A DNA stretch of 64,000 bases from Macellibacteroides fermentans (GTDB lineage: Bacteria > Bacteroidota > Bacteroidia > Bacteroidales > Tannerellaceae): contig NZ_JACCCY010000003.1 of assembly GCF_013409575.1 (NCBI RefSeq), positions 186,001 through 250,000 of the forward strand. The letters run 5' to 3'. Below are positions 8,978 through 19,700 of the stretch, in pieces. Every line of letters begins with the position of its first letter. Within the stretch, counting starts at the first letter, position 1. A program made the position numbers and the translations under genes. Below the pieces are notes generated by a model. The model did not search any database, was not told where the DNA came from, and worked only from the letters and a program-made list of their open reading frames with translations.

Positions 8978-9964
8978 ATGGAATTCAGCACCCCGACCTC
9001 CCTTCCAAATTATCAGGTTAAAGCAACCTACAACGATAAAATACTCCTTTTGGGGTCCTGTTTTGTAGAAAATATAGGAAAAAAACTGGATGAATCTAAA
9101 TTCCAGGTTTGCGTCAATCCTTTTGGGACACTCTACAATCCTTGCTCTGTAGCGTCATCCATTCAGACTCTTTTGGATAGAAAGATATATAAACCTTCGG
9201 ATTTATTTAAGCACGGAGGCTGTTTCCATAGCTTCGATCATCACAGTCGTTTTTCTTCGGTTGACGAGGAAGATTGTCTTCGCCTGATCAACCGCCAGAT
9301 GAGCTTTGCATCAGACTACATAACAAATGCAAAATTCCTTTTCGTTACCTTCGGGAGTGCCTATATCTATCGTCTAAAAGAGAACAACCGGATTGTAGCC
9401 AACTGCCATAAGTTACCCGACCGGCAATTTATCCGCGAGATTCTTACAGTGGAAGGCATAACAGAACTTTGGTCGGAGCTCATCCAAAAACTCAGAATGA
9501 TAAACCCCGACCTGCGGATACTTTTTACTGTTAGTCCTATCCGTCACCTGAAAGATGGTGCACATGGCAATCAGATCAGCAAGGCGACCCTGATACTTGC
9601 TGTTCAGCAACTGATGGAACGGCATCCGGAATCTGCAGACTACTTTCCGGCTTATGAAATCATGCTGGATGAGCTGAGAGATTACAGGTTTTACGCCGAA
9701 GATATGGTCCATCCGTCCAATCAGGCAATCCAATATATATGGAATCAGTTTGTATCCTGTTTTATGACATCCGACACAAAAGAAATTATGCATCAATGGG
9801 AAGAGATTCAAAAAGCGATGAACCATAAGCCCTTCCAACCGGAGAGTGAGGCTTATCAGAAATTTATCCTTCAAACTATGTTAAAAATAGAACAAATTAC
9901 AAAGAAAATACCGTCCTTTGATACACAAAACGAACTAAAAGCGTTGAAGTCAAAATTGAAATGA
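8978..9964 (+). CDS. GSCFA-domain protein
   Basis: The 328-residue protein carries the signature that names the GSCFA family, here GSCFV at residues 26-30 within LLLGSCFVENIG. The late EDMVHPSNQA block supplies the Asp/His pair expected of an SGNH-hydrolase-like fold, with the early Ser at residue 27. The family is widespread but its substrate is not established, so an esterase or lipase-like role is only an inference from the fold. No signal peptide is visible, so it is probably cytoplasmic. The stop overlaps the start of murF-alr by four bases, which suggests translational coupling with cell-wall precursor synthesis. Confidence 0.88.
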   Translation: MEFSTPTSLPNYQVKATYNDKILLLGSCFVENIGKKLDESKFQVCVNPFGTLYNPCSVASSIQTLLDRKIYKPSDLFKHGGCFHSFDHHSRFSSVDEEDCLRLINRQMSFASDYITNAKFLFVTFGSAYIYRLKENNRIVANCHKLPDRQFIREILTVEGITELWSELIQKLRMINPDLRILFTVSPIRHLKDGAHGNQISKATLILAVQQLMERHPESADYFPAYEIMLDELRDYRFYAEDMVHPSNQAIQYIWNQFVSCFMTSDTKEIMHQWEEIQKAMNHKPFQPESEAYQKFILQTMLKIEQITKKIPSFDTQNELKALKSKLK

Positions 9965-12432
9965 ATATGGAATACTCAATTAGAGAGGTTGCTAAAATTA
10001 TCGGATCCAAAAGCAATTTGTTGCACGAAGACACGATAACGATGCTGCTTACCGACAGCCGGACAGTCTCATTTCCAGAGCAGAGTCTTTTTTTTGCCCT
10101 CAGGACTAAAACAAACGACGGGCATAAATACATTCCTGAATTATATAAGCTGCGCGTACGCAATTTTGTGGTAAGCGAAATACCCCCATCAACCGATATG
10201 TATGCTGATGCCAACTTCCTGTTGGTAAAAGATCCGCTTCGCGCCTTGCAGCAACTGGCCGCCCATCATCGGAAGAAATTCGAGATTCCTGTTATCGGTA
10301 TAACAGGTAGCAACGGCAAAACCATTGTGAAAGAGTTTCTATACCAGTTATTACATACCGAATTCAATATTGTGCGGTCTCCCCGTAGTTTCAATTCGCA
10401 ATTGGGAGTTCCTCTCTCTGTCTGGCAGATCAATCCGAAACATACACTCGGTATTTTTGAAGCAGGCATATCCCAACCCGATGAAATGGAACGGCTTCAG
10501 CCTATAATCGCCCCAACCATCGGTATCATAACCAATATCGGCGAGGCGCATCAGGAAAATTTCATCTCAACCCGCCAGAAGTGTCTTGAGAAGTTACAAC
10601 TTTTTCAGGATAGCGAAGCCATAATATATGACGGTGATAATGCTTTCATCGCCAATTGTATTGAAGCGGCCTGTCTGTCGCACAAGGCAATTGCCTGGAG
10701 CCGGACCGATTCGGAAGCTCCGTTGTTTATTAAATCGGTCGACAAGCAGGACGATCGTACCACAATCAGTTGTACCTTGTTGGGGTATAACCGTAAGTAT
10801 GTAATTCCATTCACAGACGATGCTTCCATCGAAAATGTAATTCACTGTATGGCTTTGATGCTTTATCTCAAGCCTACCAGTGTGAACCACGAAGAAAGAT
10901 TCCTTCATCTTGAACCGGTAGCCATGCGCCTTGAGGTCAAGCAAGGCATCAACAACTGTCTGCTCATTAACGACTCCTATAATTCAGATATTAATTCGTT
11001 GGGTATAGCACTTGATTTTCTGCAGACAAGGCAAGTGGATAAAGCCATGAAACGTACACTTATCGTGTCTGACATACTTCAATCCGGTACCCTGCCAAAA
11101 TCTCTTTATAAGAAGGTTGCCGATCTGGTACAACGAAAAAAGATAGATCGAATCATCGGGATCGGAAGGGATTTAAAGGAATACGGAGCGGCTTTTGAGA
11201 TGGAAAAGGAGTTTTATCCTTCTACAACCGACTTTATACAATCTCCTTCCTTTAAAAATTTCAAGGATGAGATCATACTCATCAAAGGATCCAGACGCTT
11301 TCACTTCGAGCAGATTACAGAACTCTTGGAGAAAAAAGTGCATGAAACCATTCTGGAGGTTAATCTGGATGCCATTGTTCACAACTTCAACTATTATCGC
11401 TCCAGACTAAAGCCCGAAACCAAGATGATCTGTATGGTAAAAGCCTACGGATATGGAGCTGGCTCATTCGAACTTGCCAAAACATTGCAGGAACATCGTT
11501 GCGATTACCTGGCCGTGGCGGTAGCCGACGAAGGTGCCGATTTGCGGCGCACAGGTATATCCATTCCCATCATCGTCATGAATCCCGAATTCGGCAGTTT
11601 CAATGCCTTATTCGAGAATCAGCTTGAACCGGAAATTTACAGTTTCCGTTTGCTTGAAGCGATGATCCGCGAAACCGAACGCAGGGGAATCACCTCCTAT
11701 CCCATACATCTTAAAATCGACTCTGGAATGCATCGCCTCGGGTTTCAGCCCAAAGACATGCAAGCCATATGCGATTGCCTGAAGTCGCAAAGTGGTGTAG
11801 CGGTACGATCTGTATTTTCCCACCTGGCCGGAAGCGACTCGTCCGTTTTTGATGATTTCACCCTCAAACAGATTGAGACGTTCCAAAAGGCTGCCTCACA
11901 ACTGGAACAAGGAATAGAATATCCCGTTTTGAAGCATATCCTCAATTCGGCAGGCATCGAACGATTTGCCGATTACCAGATGGATATGGTCCGGTTGGGC
12001 ATCGGACTTTACGGAGTGAGTGCAAGTGGTCAGAAAGGTCTTCGTAATGTAAATACCCTCAAGACCACCATCCTTCAGATACAGGAGGTTCCGGCAGGTG
12101 ATTCAATTGGATACAGCAGACGAAGTTATGTTAAAAGGGATTCCCGCATTGCCATCATCCCGATCGGATATGCCGACGGACTGGACCGCCACCTGGGCAA
12201 CGGAGCCGGTCAGGTACTGATAAACGGGAAAAGATGTCCCACCATTGGAAATATCTGTATGGACACATGCATGATTGATGTAACCGGGATAGAGGTGAAC
12301 GAAGGGGATACGGTAATTATTTTTGGAGATGAATTACCCGTATCCGAACTATCGGAAACACTTGGAACAATAAGCTATGAGATACTCACTTCGATCTCTC
12401 CAAGAGTAAAAAGAGTGTATTTCAGGGAATAA
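9961..12432 (+). CDS. murF-alr: fused MurF ligase and alanine racemase
   Basis: This bifunctional cytoplasmic enzyme joins two steps around D-Ala-D-Ala. The N-terminal half (about residues 1-450) is UDP-MurNAc-tripeptide:D-Ala-D-Ala ligase, with the ATP-binding VIGITGSNGKTIVKEFL motif. The C-terminal half (about 460-823) is a PLP-dependent alanine racemase, with the PLP Lys in MVKAYGYGAG (K494) and the late GNICMDTCMIDV block. The fusion is well known in Bacteroidetes. 823 residues equals the sum of the two families, with no break at the junction. The murF of the dcw cluster is absent from its usual place at 35-50 kb, and this gene explains that gap. Confidence 0.94.
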   Translation: MNMEYSIREVAKIIGSKSNLLHEDTITMLLTDSRTVSFPEQSLFFALRTKTNDGHKYIPELYKLRVRNFVVSEIPPSTDMYADANFLLVKDPLRALQQLAAHHRKKFEIPVIGITGSNGKTIVKEFLYQLLHTEFNIVRSPRSFNSQLGVPLSVWQINPKHTLGIFEAGISQPDEMERLQPIIAPTIGIITNIGEAHQENFISTRQKCLEKLQLFQDSEAIIYDGDNAFIANCIEAACLSHKAIAWSRTDSEAPLFIKSVDKQDDRTTISCTLLGYNRKYVIPFTDDASIENVIHCMALMLYLKPTSVNHEERFLHLEPVAMRLEVKQGINNCLLINDSYNSDINSLGIALDFLQTRQVDKAMKRTLIVSDILQSGTLPKSLYKKVADLVQRKKIDRIIGIGRDLKEYGAAFEMEKEFYPSTTDFIQSPSFKNFKDEIILIKGSRRFHFEQITELLEKKVHETILEVNLDAIVHNFNYYRSRLKPETKMICMVKAYGYGAGSFELAKTLQEHRCDYLAVAVADEGADLRRTGISIPIIVMNPEFGSFNALFENQLEPEIYSFRLLEAMIRETERRGITSYPIHLKIDSGMHRLGFQPKDMQAICDCLKSQSGVAVRSVFSHLAGSDSSVFDDFTLKQIETFQKAASQLEQGIEYPVLKHILNSAGIERFADYQMDMVRLGIGLYGVSASGQKGLRNVNTLKTTILQIQEVPAGDSIGYSRRSYVKRDSRIAIIPIGYADGLDRHLGNGAGQVLINGKRCPTIGNICMDTCMIDVTGIEVNEGDTVIIFGDELPVSELSETLGTISYEILTSISPRVKRVYFRE

Positions 12433-12434
12433 GG

Positions 12435-12465
12435 TTGTATATATTGCACATTTTATATACTTTTG
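12435..12465 (+). promoter_or_regulatory. putative fabI promoter
   Basis: A TTG at 12435-12437 and an exact TANNTTTG element (TACTTTTG, 12458-12465) are separated by 20 bases, the spacing expected for Bacteroidetes promoters. The -7 element ends 24 bases before the fabI ATG. Confidence 0.65.
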
Positions 12466-12489
12466 TGCCATATTTAAATAGAAATAGGT

Positions 12490-13347
12490 ATGAGTCACAA
12501 TTTATTAAAAGGCAAGAGGGGCATCATCTTTGGTGCGCTGAACGACATGTCTATCGCGTGGAAGGTAGCAGAAAGAGCCGTAGAAGAAGGTGCGATTATT
12601 ACATTGAGCAATACACCTGTTGCTGTTCGTATGGGTGAGGTAGATGCCTTGTCAAAGAAACTGAATGCAGAGGTGATCGCTGCAGATGCGACGAGCGTAG
12701 CAGACCTGGAAAATGTATTTTCCAAATCTGTCGAAATATTAGGAGGAAAAATTGATTTTGTTTTACACTCTATCGGAATGAGTCCTAATGTGCGCAAGAA
12801 GCGTACCTACGACGACCTGGATTATGATATGCTGGAAAAGACTTTGGATATTTCGGCCGTGTCATTTCATAAGATGCTTCAGGTTGCAAAGAAACAGGAT
12901 GCTATCGCAGAAGGCGGATCAGTTGTAGCTCTTACCTATGTAGCAGCCCAACGTACATTCTTCGGATACAACGATATGGCAGATGCCAAATCATTGCTGG
13001 AATCCATTGCGCGTAGCTTCGGATATATTTACGGTCGCGAGAAAGGGGTTCGTATCAATACCATTTCCCAGTCGCCAACGGTTACTACAGCCGGTAGCGG
13101 TGTAAAGGGTATGGAGCACCTGCTTGATTTTTCGGACAAGATGGCTCCGTTAGGAAATGCTACAGCCGACGAATGCGCCGATTACTGTGTAACATTGTTC
13201 TCTGATCTTACCCGTAAGGTGACAATGCAGAACCTGTTCCACGACGGAGGATTCTCAAGCATGGGTATGAGCCTCCGGGCAATGAACCAATACAGCGCCG
13301 GTATGGAAGAATTTACCGACGAAAATGGTAAGATTATCTACGGATAA
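12490..13347 (+). CDS. fabI: enoyl-[acyl-carrier-protein] reductase (NADH)
   Basis: FabI carries out the last reduction of each fatty-acid elongation cycle in the cytoplasm. The 285-residue protein has the short-chain-dehydrogenase fold with the FabI-type glycine region (GIIFGALNDMSIAWKVAE) and the Tyr-x6-Lys catalytic pair in YNDMADAK. The HSIGMSPNVRKK segment corresponds to the conserved substrate-loop region. The gene is monocistronic: it has its own promoter, and a stable UUCG-capped hairpin lies right behind its stop. Confidence 0.94.
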   Translation: MSHNLLKGKRGIIFGALNDMSIAWKVAERAVEEGAIITLSNTPVAVRMGEVDALSKKLNAEVIAADATSVADLENVFSKSVEILGGKIDFVLHSIGMSPNVRKKRTYDDLDYDMLEKTLDISAVSFHKMLQVAKKQDAIAEGGSVVALTYVAAQRTFFGYNDMADAKSLLESIARSFGYIYGREKGVRINTISQSPTVTTAGSGVKGMEHLLDFSDKMAPLGNATADECADYCVTLFSDLTRKVTMQNLFHDGGFSSMGMSLRAMNQYSAGMEEFTDENGKIIYG

Positions 13348-13353
13348 TACATC

Positions 13354-13373
13354 GCCACCCCTTCGGGGGTGGC
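13354..13373 (+). terminator. hairpin behind fabI
   Basis: GCCACCCC and its perfect complement enclose a TTCG tetraloop, six bases after the fabI stop. The stem is very stable but no T run follows, and the next gene starts 16 bases downstream. It could be a terminator or a processing/stability element. Confidence 0.65.
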
Positions 13374-13388
13374 ACAATATATTCGTTT

Positions 13389-13997
13389 ATGTTAGTAAAA
13401 ATTTATCCCGAAAATCCCAATTTACGGGAAATCGACAAAGTAATCGAAATCCTTAGGGACGGGGGACTTATCATCTACCCCACCGATACTGTTTATGCCA
13501 TGGGATGTGATGCCCTCAATGTGCGGGCTGTCGAAAAAATATGCCGGATGAAAGGCATTAACCCGCAGAAAAGCAATCTGTCTATCATTTGTTATGACCT
13601 CAGTAACCTCAGCGAATATGCTAAAGTTAGCAATGCGGCATTCAAGCTAATGAAAAGACACCTCCCCGGACCTTTCACTTTTATTCTTCCAACCAGCAGC
13701 GAACTTCCTAAAATTTACAAGAACAGAAAGGAAGTAGGTATACGTGTACCAGACAACAACATCATACGTGAACTTGTAAAGCAGTTGGGCAATCCAATCC
13801 TCACCACTTCGGTGCACGACGACGACGATGTGATCGAATATACTACAGACCCGGAACTTATACACGAAAAATATGAATCCGAGGTAGATGTTGTTATTGA
13901 TGGCGGGTATGGCGAAACCGTTGCCTCAACCGTTGTAGATTGTACAACCGATGCTTTCGAGATCATCCGGCAAGGTAAAGGAGAGCTCTCTTTATAA
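13389..13997 (+). CDS. Sua5/YciO/YrdC/YwlC family protein (threonylcarbamoyl-AMP synthase type)
   Basis: The 202-residue protein has the YrdC-like fold markers: the N-terminal PTDTVYAMGCDA nucleotide-binding segment, KSNLSIICYDLSNLSEYA, PGPFTFILP, and VGIRVPDNNIIRELV. Members of this superfamily make the threonylcarbamoyl-AMP used for t6A37 tRNA modification (TsaC/Sua5) or are of unproven activity (YciO). Its length and the motif spellings look closer to the YciO branch, so I do not assign tsaC. It stands alone between fabI and the rprXY pair. Function in t6A synthesis is possible but not shown by the sequence. Confidence 0.85.
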   Translation: MLVKIYPENPNLREIDKVIEILRDGGLIIYPTDTVYAMGCDALNVRAVEKICRMKGINPQKSNLSIICYDLSNLSEYAKVSNAAFKLMKRHLPGPFTFILPTSSELPKIYKNRKEVGIRVPDNNIIRELVKQLGNPILTTSVHDDDDVIEYTTDPELIHEKYESEVDVVIDGGYGETVASTVVDCTTDAFEIIRQGKGELSL

Positions 13998-14186
13998 ATA
14001 AATCCGACCGGAATTTATCCCTGAAAAGGCCCAATTACGCGACCCATTTGGGTGTGTTATGCAGATTTGAGTAAAAAAACCACCTGAAAACATCCTTAAA
14101 AACCCTAAAATCATTCAGGATCAACCAGTTTATATTACAGGCACCCATCAATTAACTTAAAATATCGATATACATAAAGTTATAAA

Positions 14187-14206
14187 TAAATGTTTTTAAA
14201 CATTTA
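14187..14206. promoter_or_regulatory. 9-bp inverted repeat in the rprXY upstream region
   Basis: TAAATGTTT and its perfect complement are separated by two bases, about 85 bases before the rprX start. The shape fits a dimeric regulator site, possibly for autoregulation by RprY, but that is inference. The surrounding 293-base gap (13998-14290) shows no gene; it has a TTTG at 14227-14230 and an imperfect -7-like box at 14255-14262. Confidence 0.4.
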
Positions 14207-14290
14207 GGCGCAATGTTTTTAACTTTTTTGTGTAAATATTAAACTAAAAGGCGCTTTATTTGTTTCCTATAATAGAGAAAAATTCTTGCT

Positions 14291-15844
14291 ATGAGGAAGT
14301 CTACAATCTGGTTACTTGCATTGGTTATGGTTTTTGCGTTCGGGGGACTGCTATATCTGCAGGTTACCTACGTAAGCATCATCCTTAAGACAAGCAACGA
14401 CCAGTTTACAGAAACTGTAAAAAGAAGTCTGCTCGAGGTTTCGAAGAATCTGGAACTTGATGAAACTAAAAAATACCTGGAAGAAGATATACAACGCGAT
14501 CAGAACAGCTTTGTATTTCAAAGTTCTCAGGATGCACAGGATCTGGCCCAGGTAATCAATCAGGAAAAATATCAGCTACAGATATCAGACTCGGATGGCT
14601 CGGTATCCATCATGCAGAAAAGGGAATATACCAGCCGGATACAGTCGGTCCCGGCCAATCCGCGTCAATCGTCAGCCAATAACATTGTAAATACATCCCG
14701 CGATTTGCAAAAAACATTGAAAGACCGGTACCAGTATCAACAGGAGCTGATCAAAGAGGTTATTCTGAATATGCTGTACACCTCCAGTCTGAAGCCTATT
14801 CAGGAAAGGGTGGACTTCAAAAAATTGAACAATTACCTGAAGGCCGAGTTTCTGAACAACGGGCTGAATCTGCCTTACCAGTTTTCGGTGATCGATAAAA
14901 ACGGGACGGTTGTCTATCAAAGTGACGACATCCAGAAGGATCGCATCGCATCCGATGTGATTACGCAGGTACTTTTCCCCAACGATCCGCCATCGAAACA
15001 AAATTTCTTACGAGTTTATTTCCCCACAAAGGACGATTATATATCCAGTTCTGTCACCTTTTTGGTTCCGTCGGTTATCTTTTCCCTTATATTGCTGATA
15101 ACCTTCGTATTCACAATGTACATTGTATTCCGCCAGAAGAAACTGTCGGAAATGAAGAACGACTTTATCAACAACATGACCCACGAACTGAAAACTCCGG
15201 TTTCAACCATTTCTCTGGCTGCACAAATGCTGAAGGACTCGGATATAACCAAAAGTCCGGATGTATTCAAGCACATTTCGGGTGTGATAAACGACGAAAC
15301 CAAACGATTGGGATTTCTGGTTGAAAAGGTATTGCAGATGTCTCTTTTCGAACGTCAGAAGGCCGCCCTTAAGCTTAAAGAGGTAGATGCCAACGACCTT
15401 GTGGTGAATATCGCCCATACTTTCACCTTAAAAGTGGAAAAGTACGGAGGATCCATTGATATTGATTTGCAGGCTGAAGAGTCAAGCATCTATGTGGACG
15501 AAATGCACATCACCAATGTGCTGTTCAACCTGATGGACAATGCGGTTAAATACCGCCGTCCGGATGTACCGCTGGAGCTTATGGCACGGACATGGAATGA
15601 GAATGGAAAACTGATGATTTCCATTGAGGACAACGGAGTAGGTATAAAGAAAGAGTATGTAAAGAAGGTTTTCGACCGCTTTTTCCGTGTGCCTACCGGG
15701 AATGTACACGATGTAAAGGGATTCGGACTGGGTCTCGCTTATGTTCGTAAAATTATTGAAGATCACAACGGCAGCATCCGTGCCGATAGTGAAATCAATG
15801 TGGGAACAAAATTTATTATTACTTTACCTCTTATAAAAAGTTAG
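14291..15844 (+). CDS. rprX: sensor histidine kinase RprX
   Basis: This is the membrane sensor kinase of the Bacteroides Rpr two-component system. TM1 is at about residues 6-30, a periplasmic sensor region follows at about 31-255, and TM2 is at about 257-282. There is no obvious HAMP, and then the kinase core: the H-box NNMTHELKTPVSTIS, the N-box LFNLMDNAVKYR, the G1 box IEDNGVGI and the G2 box GFGLGLAYVRKI. The 517-residue length matches RprX. It is followed two bases later by the response regulator rprY. Earlier work tied RprXY to tetracycline Q gene expression and stress genes in B. fragilis; the signal sensed is not visible here. Confidence 0.92.
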   Translation: MRKSTIWLLALVMVFAFGGLLYLQVTYVSIILKTSNDQFTETVKRSLLEVSKNLELDETKKYLEEDIQRDQNSFVFQSSQDAQDLAQVINQEKYQLQISDSDGSVSIMQKREYTSRIQSVPANPRQSSANNIVNTSRDLQKTLKDRYQYQQELIKEVILNMLYTSSLKPIQERVDFKKLNNYLKAEFLNNGLNLPYQFSVIDKNGTVVYQSDDIQKDRIASDVITQVLFPNDPPSKQNFLRVYFPTKDDYISSSVTFLVPSVIFSLILLITFVFTMYIVFRQKKLSEMKNDFINNMTHELKTPVSTISLAAQMLKDSDITKSPDVFKHISGVINDETKRLGFLVEKVLQMSLFERQKAALKLKEVDANDLVVNIAHTFTLKVEKYGGSIDIDLQAEESSIYVDEMHITNVLFNLMDNAVKYRRPDVPLELMARTWNENGKLMISIEDNGVGIKKEYVKKVFDRFFRVPTGNVHDVKGFGLGLAYVRKIIEDHNGSIRADSEINVGTKFIITLPLIKS

Positions 15845-15846
15845 TT

Positions 15847-16560
15847 ATGGAAGAAAAACTAAAGATCTTCTTTTGCGAAGACGACGAAAACTTAGGAATG
15901 CTTTTAAGAGAATACTTACAGGCAAAAGGGTATGTTACTGATCTTTTCTCCGACGGAGAAGCTGGATACAAAGGCTTTACCAAAGGCAAATACGATTTAT
16001 GTGTACTGGATGTTATGATGCCTAAAAAAGACGGCTTCACATTGGCTCAGGAAATCAGAGCACTCAATCCGGACATTCCTGTTATCTTCCTTACTGCTAA
16101 AACAATGAAGGAAGACATTCTGGAAGGTTTCAAGATCGGTGCGGACGACTATCTGACCAAACCTTTCAGTATGGAAGAGTTGCTGCTTCGTATCGAAGCC
16201 ATCCTTCGTCGTGTTAAGGGGAAAAAGATGAAAGACATTCCTTTCTACCGTTTAGGTAACTTTATGTTTGATACACAAAAACAAACATTAACCATCGGCG
16301 ACAAGGCCACCAAACTTACTACCAAAGAATGCGAATTACTGAGTCTGCTTTGTGCTCATGCAAACGAGATTCTGGAGCGTAATTATGCACTTAAGACTAT
16401 CTGGGTAGACGATAACTACTTCAATGCCCGTAGTATGGACGTTTATATCACTAAACTTCGTAAGTTGCTTAAAGACGATCCCGGAATCGAAATCATCAAC
16501 ATTCACGGTAAAGGATATAAGCTTATCACTCCTAACAGTGAAGAAGTCACCAAAGAATAA
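15847..16560 (+). CDS. rprY: response regulator RprY (OmpR family)
   Basis: This is the cytoplasmic DNA-binding partner of RprX. The receiver domain spans residues 5-120, with acidic residues at 11-13 and the phospho-acceptor Asp55 in LCVLDVMMP. The OmpR-type winged helix is at about 130-232 (TTKECELLSLLCAHANEILE and MDVYITKLRKLLKDDP). The 237-residue length and wording of both domains agree closely with RprY of Bacteroides. It lies two bases after rprX and ends at a strong intrinsic terminator, so the operon contains just these two genes. Confidence 0.94.
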   Translation: MEEKLKIFFCEDDENLGMLLREYLQAKGYVTDLFSDGEAGYKGFTKGKYDLCVLDVMMPKKDGFTLAQEIRALNPDIPVIFLTAKTMKEDILEGFKIGADDYLTKPFSMEELLLRIEAILRRVKGKKMKDIPFYRLGNFMFDTQKQTLTIGDKATKLTTKECELLSLLCAHANEILERNYALKTIWVDDNYFNARSMDVYITKLRKLLKDDPGIEIINIHGKGYKLITPNSEEVTKE

Positions 16561-16580
16561 AATAACACCTTTGTGTTTAA

Positions 16581-16614
16581 AAAAGAAGTATCCCAAACGG
16601 GATGCTTCTTTTTT
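16581..16614 (+). terminator. terminator of the rprXY operon
   Basis: A 14-base stem (AAAAGAAGTATCCC, one G-T pair) with an AAAC loop is followed directly by a T run. This is a textbook intrinsic terminator, 21 bases behind the rprY stop. Confidence 0.9.
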
Positions 16615-16721
16615 GTTTACACCTCCCCCCTTTTTAACAAAATCAATTGCCTTATACAGCTTTTTCCCTTTTCTTTGTATCTATAGTGTATAGATAATGG
16701 TTATACTATAAACTAAATGAT

Positions 16722-19700
16722 ATGAAGATAAAATCAATACTCTTAACAGCCGTACTATTGTGTGGTATACCTGCGGCATTTATTTACACCCGGGCAAATT
16801 TTGTCCAATCGGAAACTACTGTCAAAGCCGCTCCGGCAGCCACACCTCAATCTTCGACCCTCAAGGCCTATATTACAGAGATCAAAGAGGCACTGGAAAA
16901 AGACCGGGATCAATTGCCTGCCCTGATTTCCAAAACGGAGCAGAAGGCCTTGCAGGAAAAGGATCCGGCTATCAAAGCCATCCTCTACTCCATGGAAGCC
17001 GACTTATACAACGAGCATTACAATGCCAACCGATACAATATCAACAGGCGCACCAACATTCAGGGCTTTGTTCCGTCAGATATCCGGGAGTGGACAAGCA
17101 ATCTGTATGCCGACAAAATAAAAGAACTGGTTCTAAAATCACTTACTCCGGCCGAAGTACTGCAACAAAAATCGGCACAAAACTACCGTGAGATACTTGA
17201 GTCGGGTGAAGACTCCCCTCAACTGCGCCCCAGCCTTTTCGATCTGCTGACTTACAGAGGAATCCAAACCCTCTCCACTCTTCAGCAAGACGACGCAGCA
17301 ACAGCCGCTGTTATAAATAGTCTGTACAACCAGCTGCGGTCGTTTCACGAAAAGAATAAGAACGAACAGGCAGCCCTGTATGCCACGCTGCAGCACCTGC
17401 AATATAATGCAACAGCGCAAGAAGATCCGGACGATGCATCTTATATGGCTACCCTGGACAGTCTGCTGCAGAAGCACAAGAGCAACGAATTCTCCAATGA
17501 GATCCGGCTTGTCAAGGTTAATATGCTTCAGGGCATTCTCAACGCAACAGAAAATCAAGATTCCATACAGGTCCTCCTGATAAATCTATGCAAGGAGGGT
17601 ATTGCGGCCTTTCCATCCTATAAAAGAACCGCCCTTCTTCAAGCTGCCATCGATCAGATCGAACAGCCTACCCTCTCTGTTACCGGGAAAAAGGCAATCT
17701 ATCCCGGCACAAGCAATCAGCTGAAACTGCAATATAAGAATCAGTCACGGGTAACCCTTTCCATCTACCGCAGTCTCCTGCATCCTGAAGAAGCCCCGGA
17801 ATATACGGGCAACATCAAAGAGGTCAAACAGAAAAGAGGAAAGCTAGTCACCCAACAACTCTATACGTTTGTAAGCCCCAACACCTGGTCTTCCCAAGAC
17901 ACTACTCTTGCCTTGCCAGCCCTCGAGCCCGGACTGTACGAATGCGAAATTGCTTCTCCCGGAAACAGGGAAACGGTCAGCCATCTTGTAGCAGTAACCC
18001 GCCTGGCAGCTGTTTCGCGTACCCTTCCATCCGGTAAACAGGAGCTGCTGGTAACCGATCTTAAAAGCGGACAGCCCCTTAAGAACATTGCGGTTCGTCT
18101 GTTCGAACGGACCAAAAACAAACTGAACCTTACAAACACACTGGTCAGCGATGGAAACGGACTCGTTTCACTGCCGGAGATCAACAAGTTTCTTTTATAT
18201 CAGCCGGTAAGCCGTGGCGACAGCAGTTCGCTGCTTTCCAATTTCTATGCCTACCGCCCCTACTCAGTAAAAGTGGAAGAGCAGCCTGAGATATCCCTGT
18301 TCACAGACCGGAGCCTGTACCGCCCCGGACAAACCGTATTCTTTAAAGGAATTGCCTTTGTACGCGATACAGAAAAACCGAAGCTGCTTAACGGAAACAA
18401 ATACACCGTCACCCTACGTGATGCCAACTACAAAGAGGTGGCTACCCGCGAAGTAAGCACCAGTAACTTCGGGTCCTTTTCCGGCGAATTCACGCTGCCG
18501 GCATCTGTCCTGAACGGAACATTCACCATCGAAACCAGCTATGGAGCGGTTAACTTCGATGTAGCTGAATACAAACGACCAACTTTCGACCTCAAGTTAC
18601 AACCGGTGACCGATGCGGTGGCATTTGGCGACGACCTGTTTATTCACGGCGAAGCAAAAACCTTCTCGGGCACCTCCATACAAGGAGGCTCCGTAAACTA
18701 CCGGATCATGCGGAAACCACAATGGATGCGGGGATTCATTCCTCGTTCCGAAGAAAGACAGGTTGCCAACGGAACCGTATCCATTAAACAAGACGGGACG
18801 TTTACAATCCGCTTTACGCCTCAGGCAGCAAAAGCCGATTCAAAAGATCCAAAAGCTATGTATCGTTACGAGGTGATAGTGGTGTCGACCGACAGCAAAG
18901 GAGAATCACAGGAAAGCCGGTCCGAGTTTCTCGTCGGCGCAGCATCCATCTTCCTGCATGCCGAAACAGAGCAAATGCTGGATAAGGAAAAAGCAGGCAT
19001 TCTGCTGACAGTAACCAACAGCAACAACAAACCCGCACAGGTAGTCAACGGCTCCTACGTAATCTCTTTGCTTCGCGACAACCCTTCGTCGGCAATGGAT
19101 ACCGATCCGGGCAAGTTGCCGGTAGTACGCCAGGTTATATCCGGCAAGTTCAATGCCGGCGATTCCATCGGCAGCTCCCTATTACGGAAACTTCCATCCG
19201 GAAGATACCGCATCGAGCTAAAAGGAAGTGATTCCAAAAACCGTACAGTAACCGAACAAAGTGAGTTTATCCTCTACGGAACGGGCGACAAAAAGCCGCC
19301 AGTCTATGCTCCCGCCTGGGTAGTGGAAGAAAAAACCAGCTGTCTTCCCGGCGAAGAGGCCCTCTTCACCTTCGGAACCAGCTGCAAACAAGCCTCCGTT
19401 TTATATGAAATAGCCGGAGAGAAGGGAATCATACACCGCGAATGGATCAAATTGTCCGATACTAACCGCAGGTTCCGTCTGCCGTACAAGAATGAGTACG
19501 GGAAAGGTGTAACCATATCCTTCGCCTTTGTAAAAGACGGAGCATTCCACACCCGTCAAATCTCCCTGAAGAAACAAGAACCCTCACGAGAGCTGTTTAT
19601 CAAGCCGGTAACCTTCCGCGACAAATTAAAACCGGGAGATGAAGAAACGTGGACATTCAAGATTGCCGATAAGGATTCGTTACCCGTAATGGCCGAAATC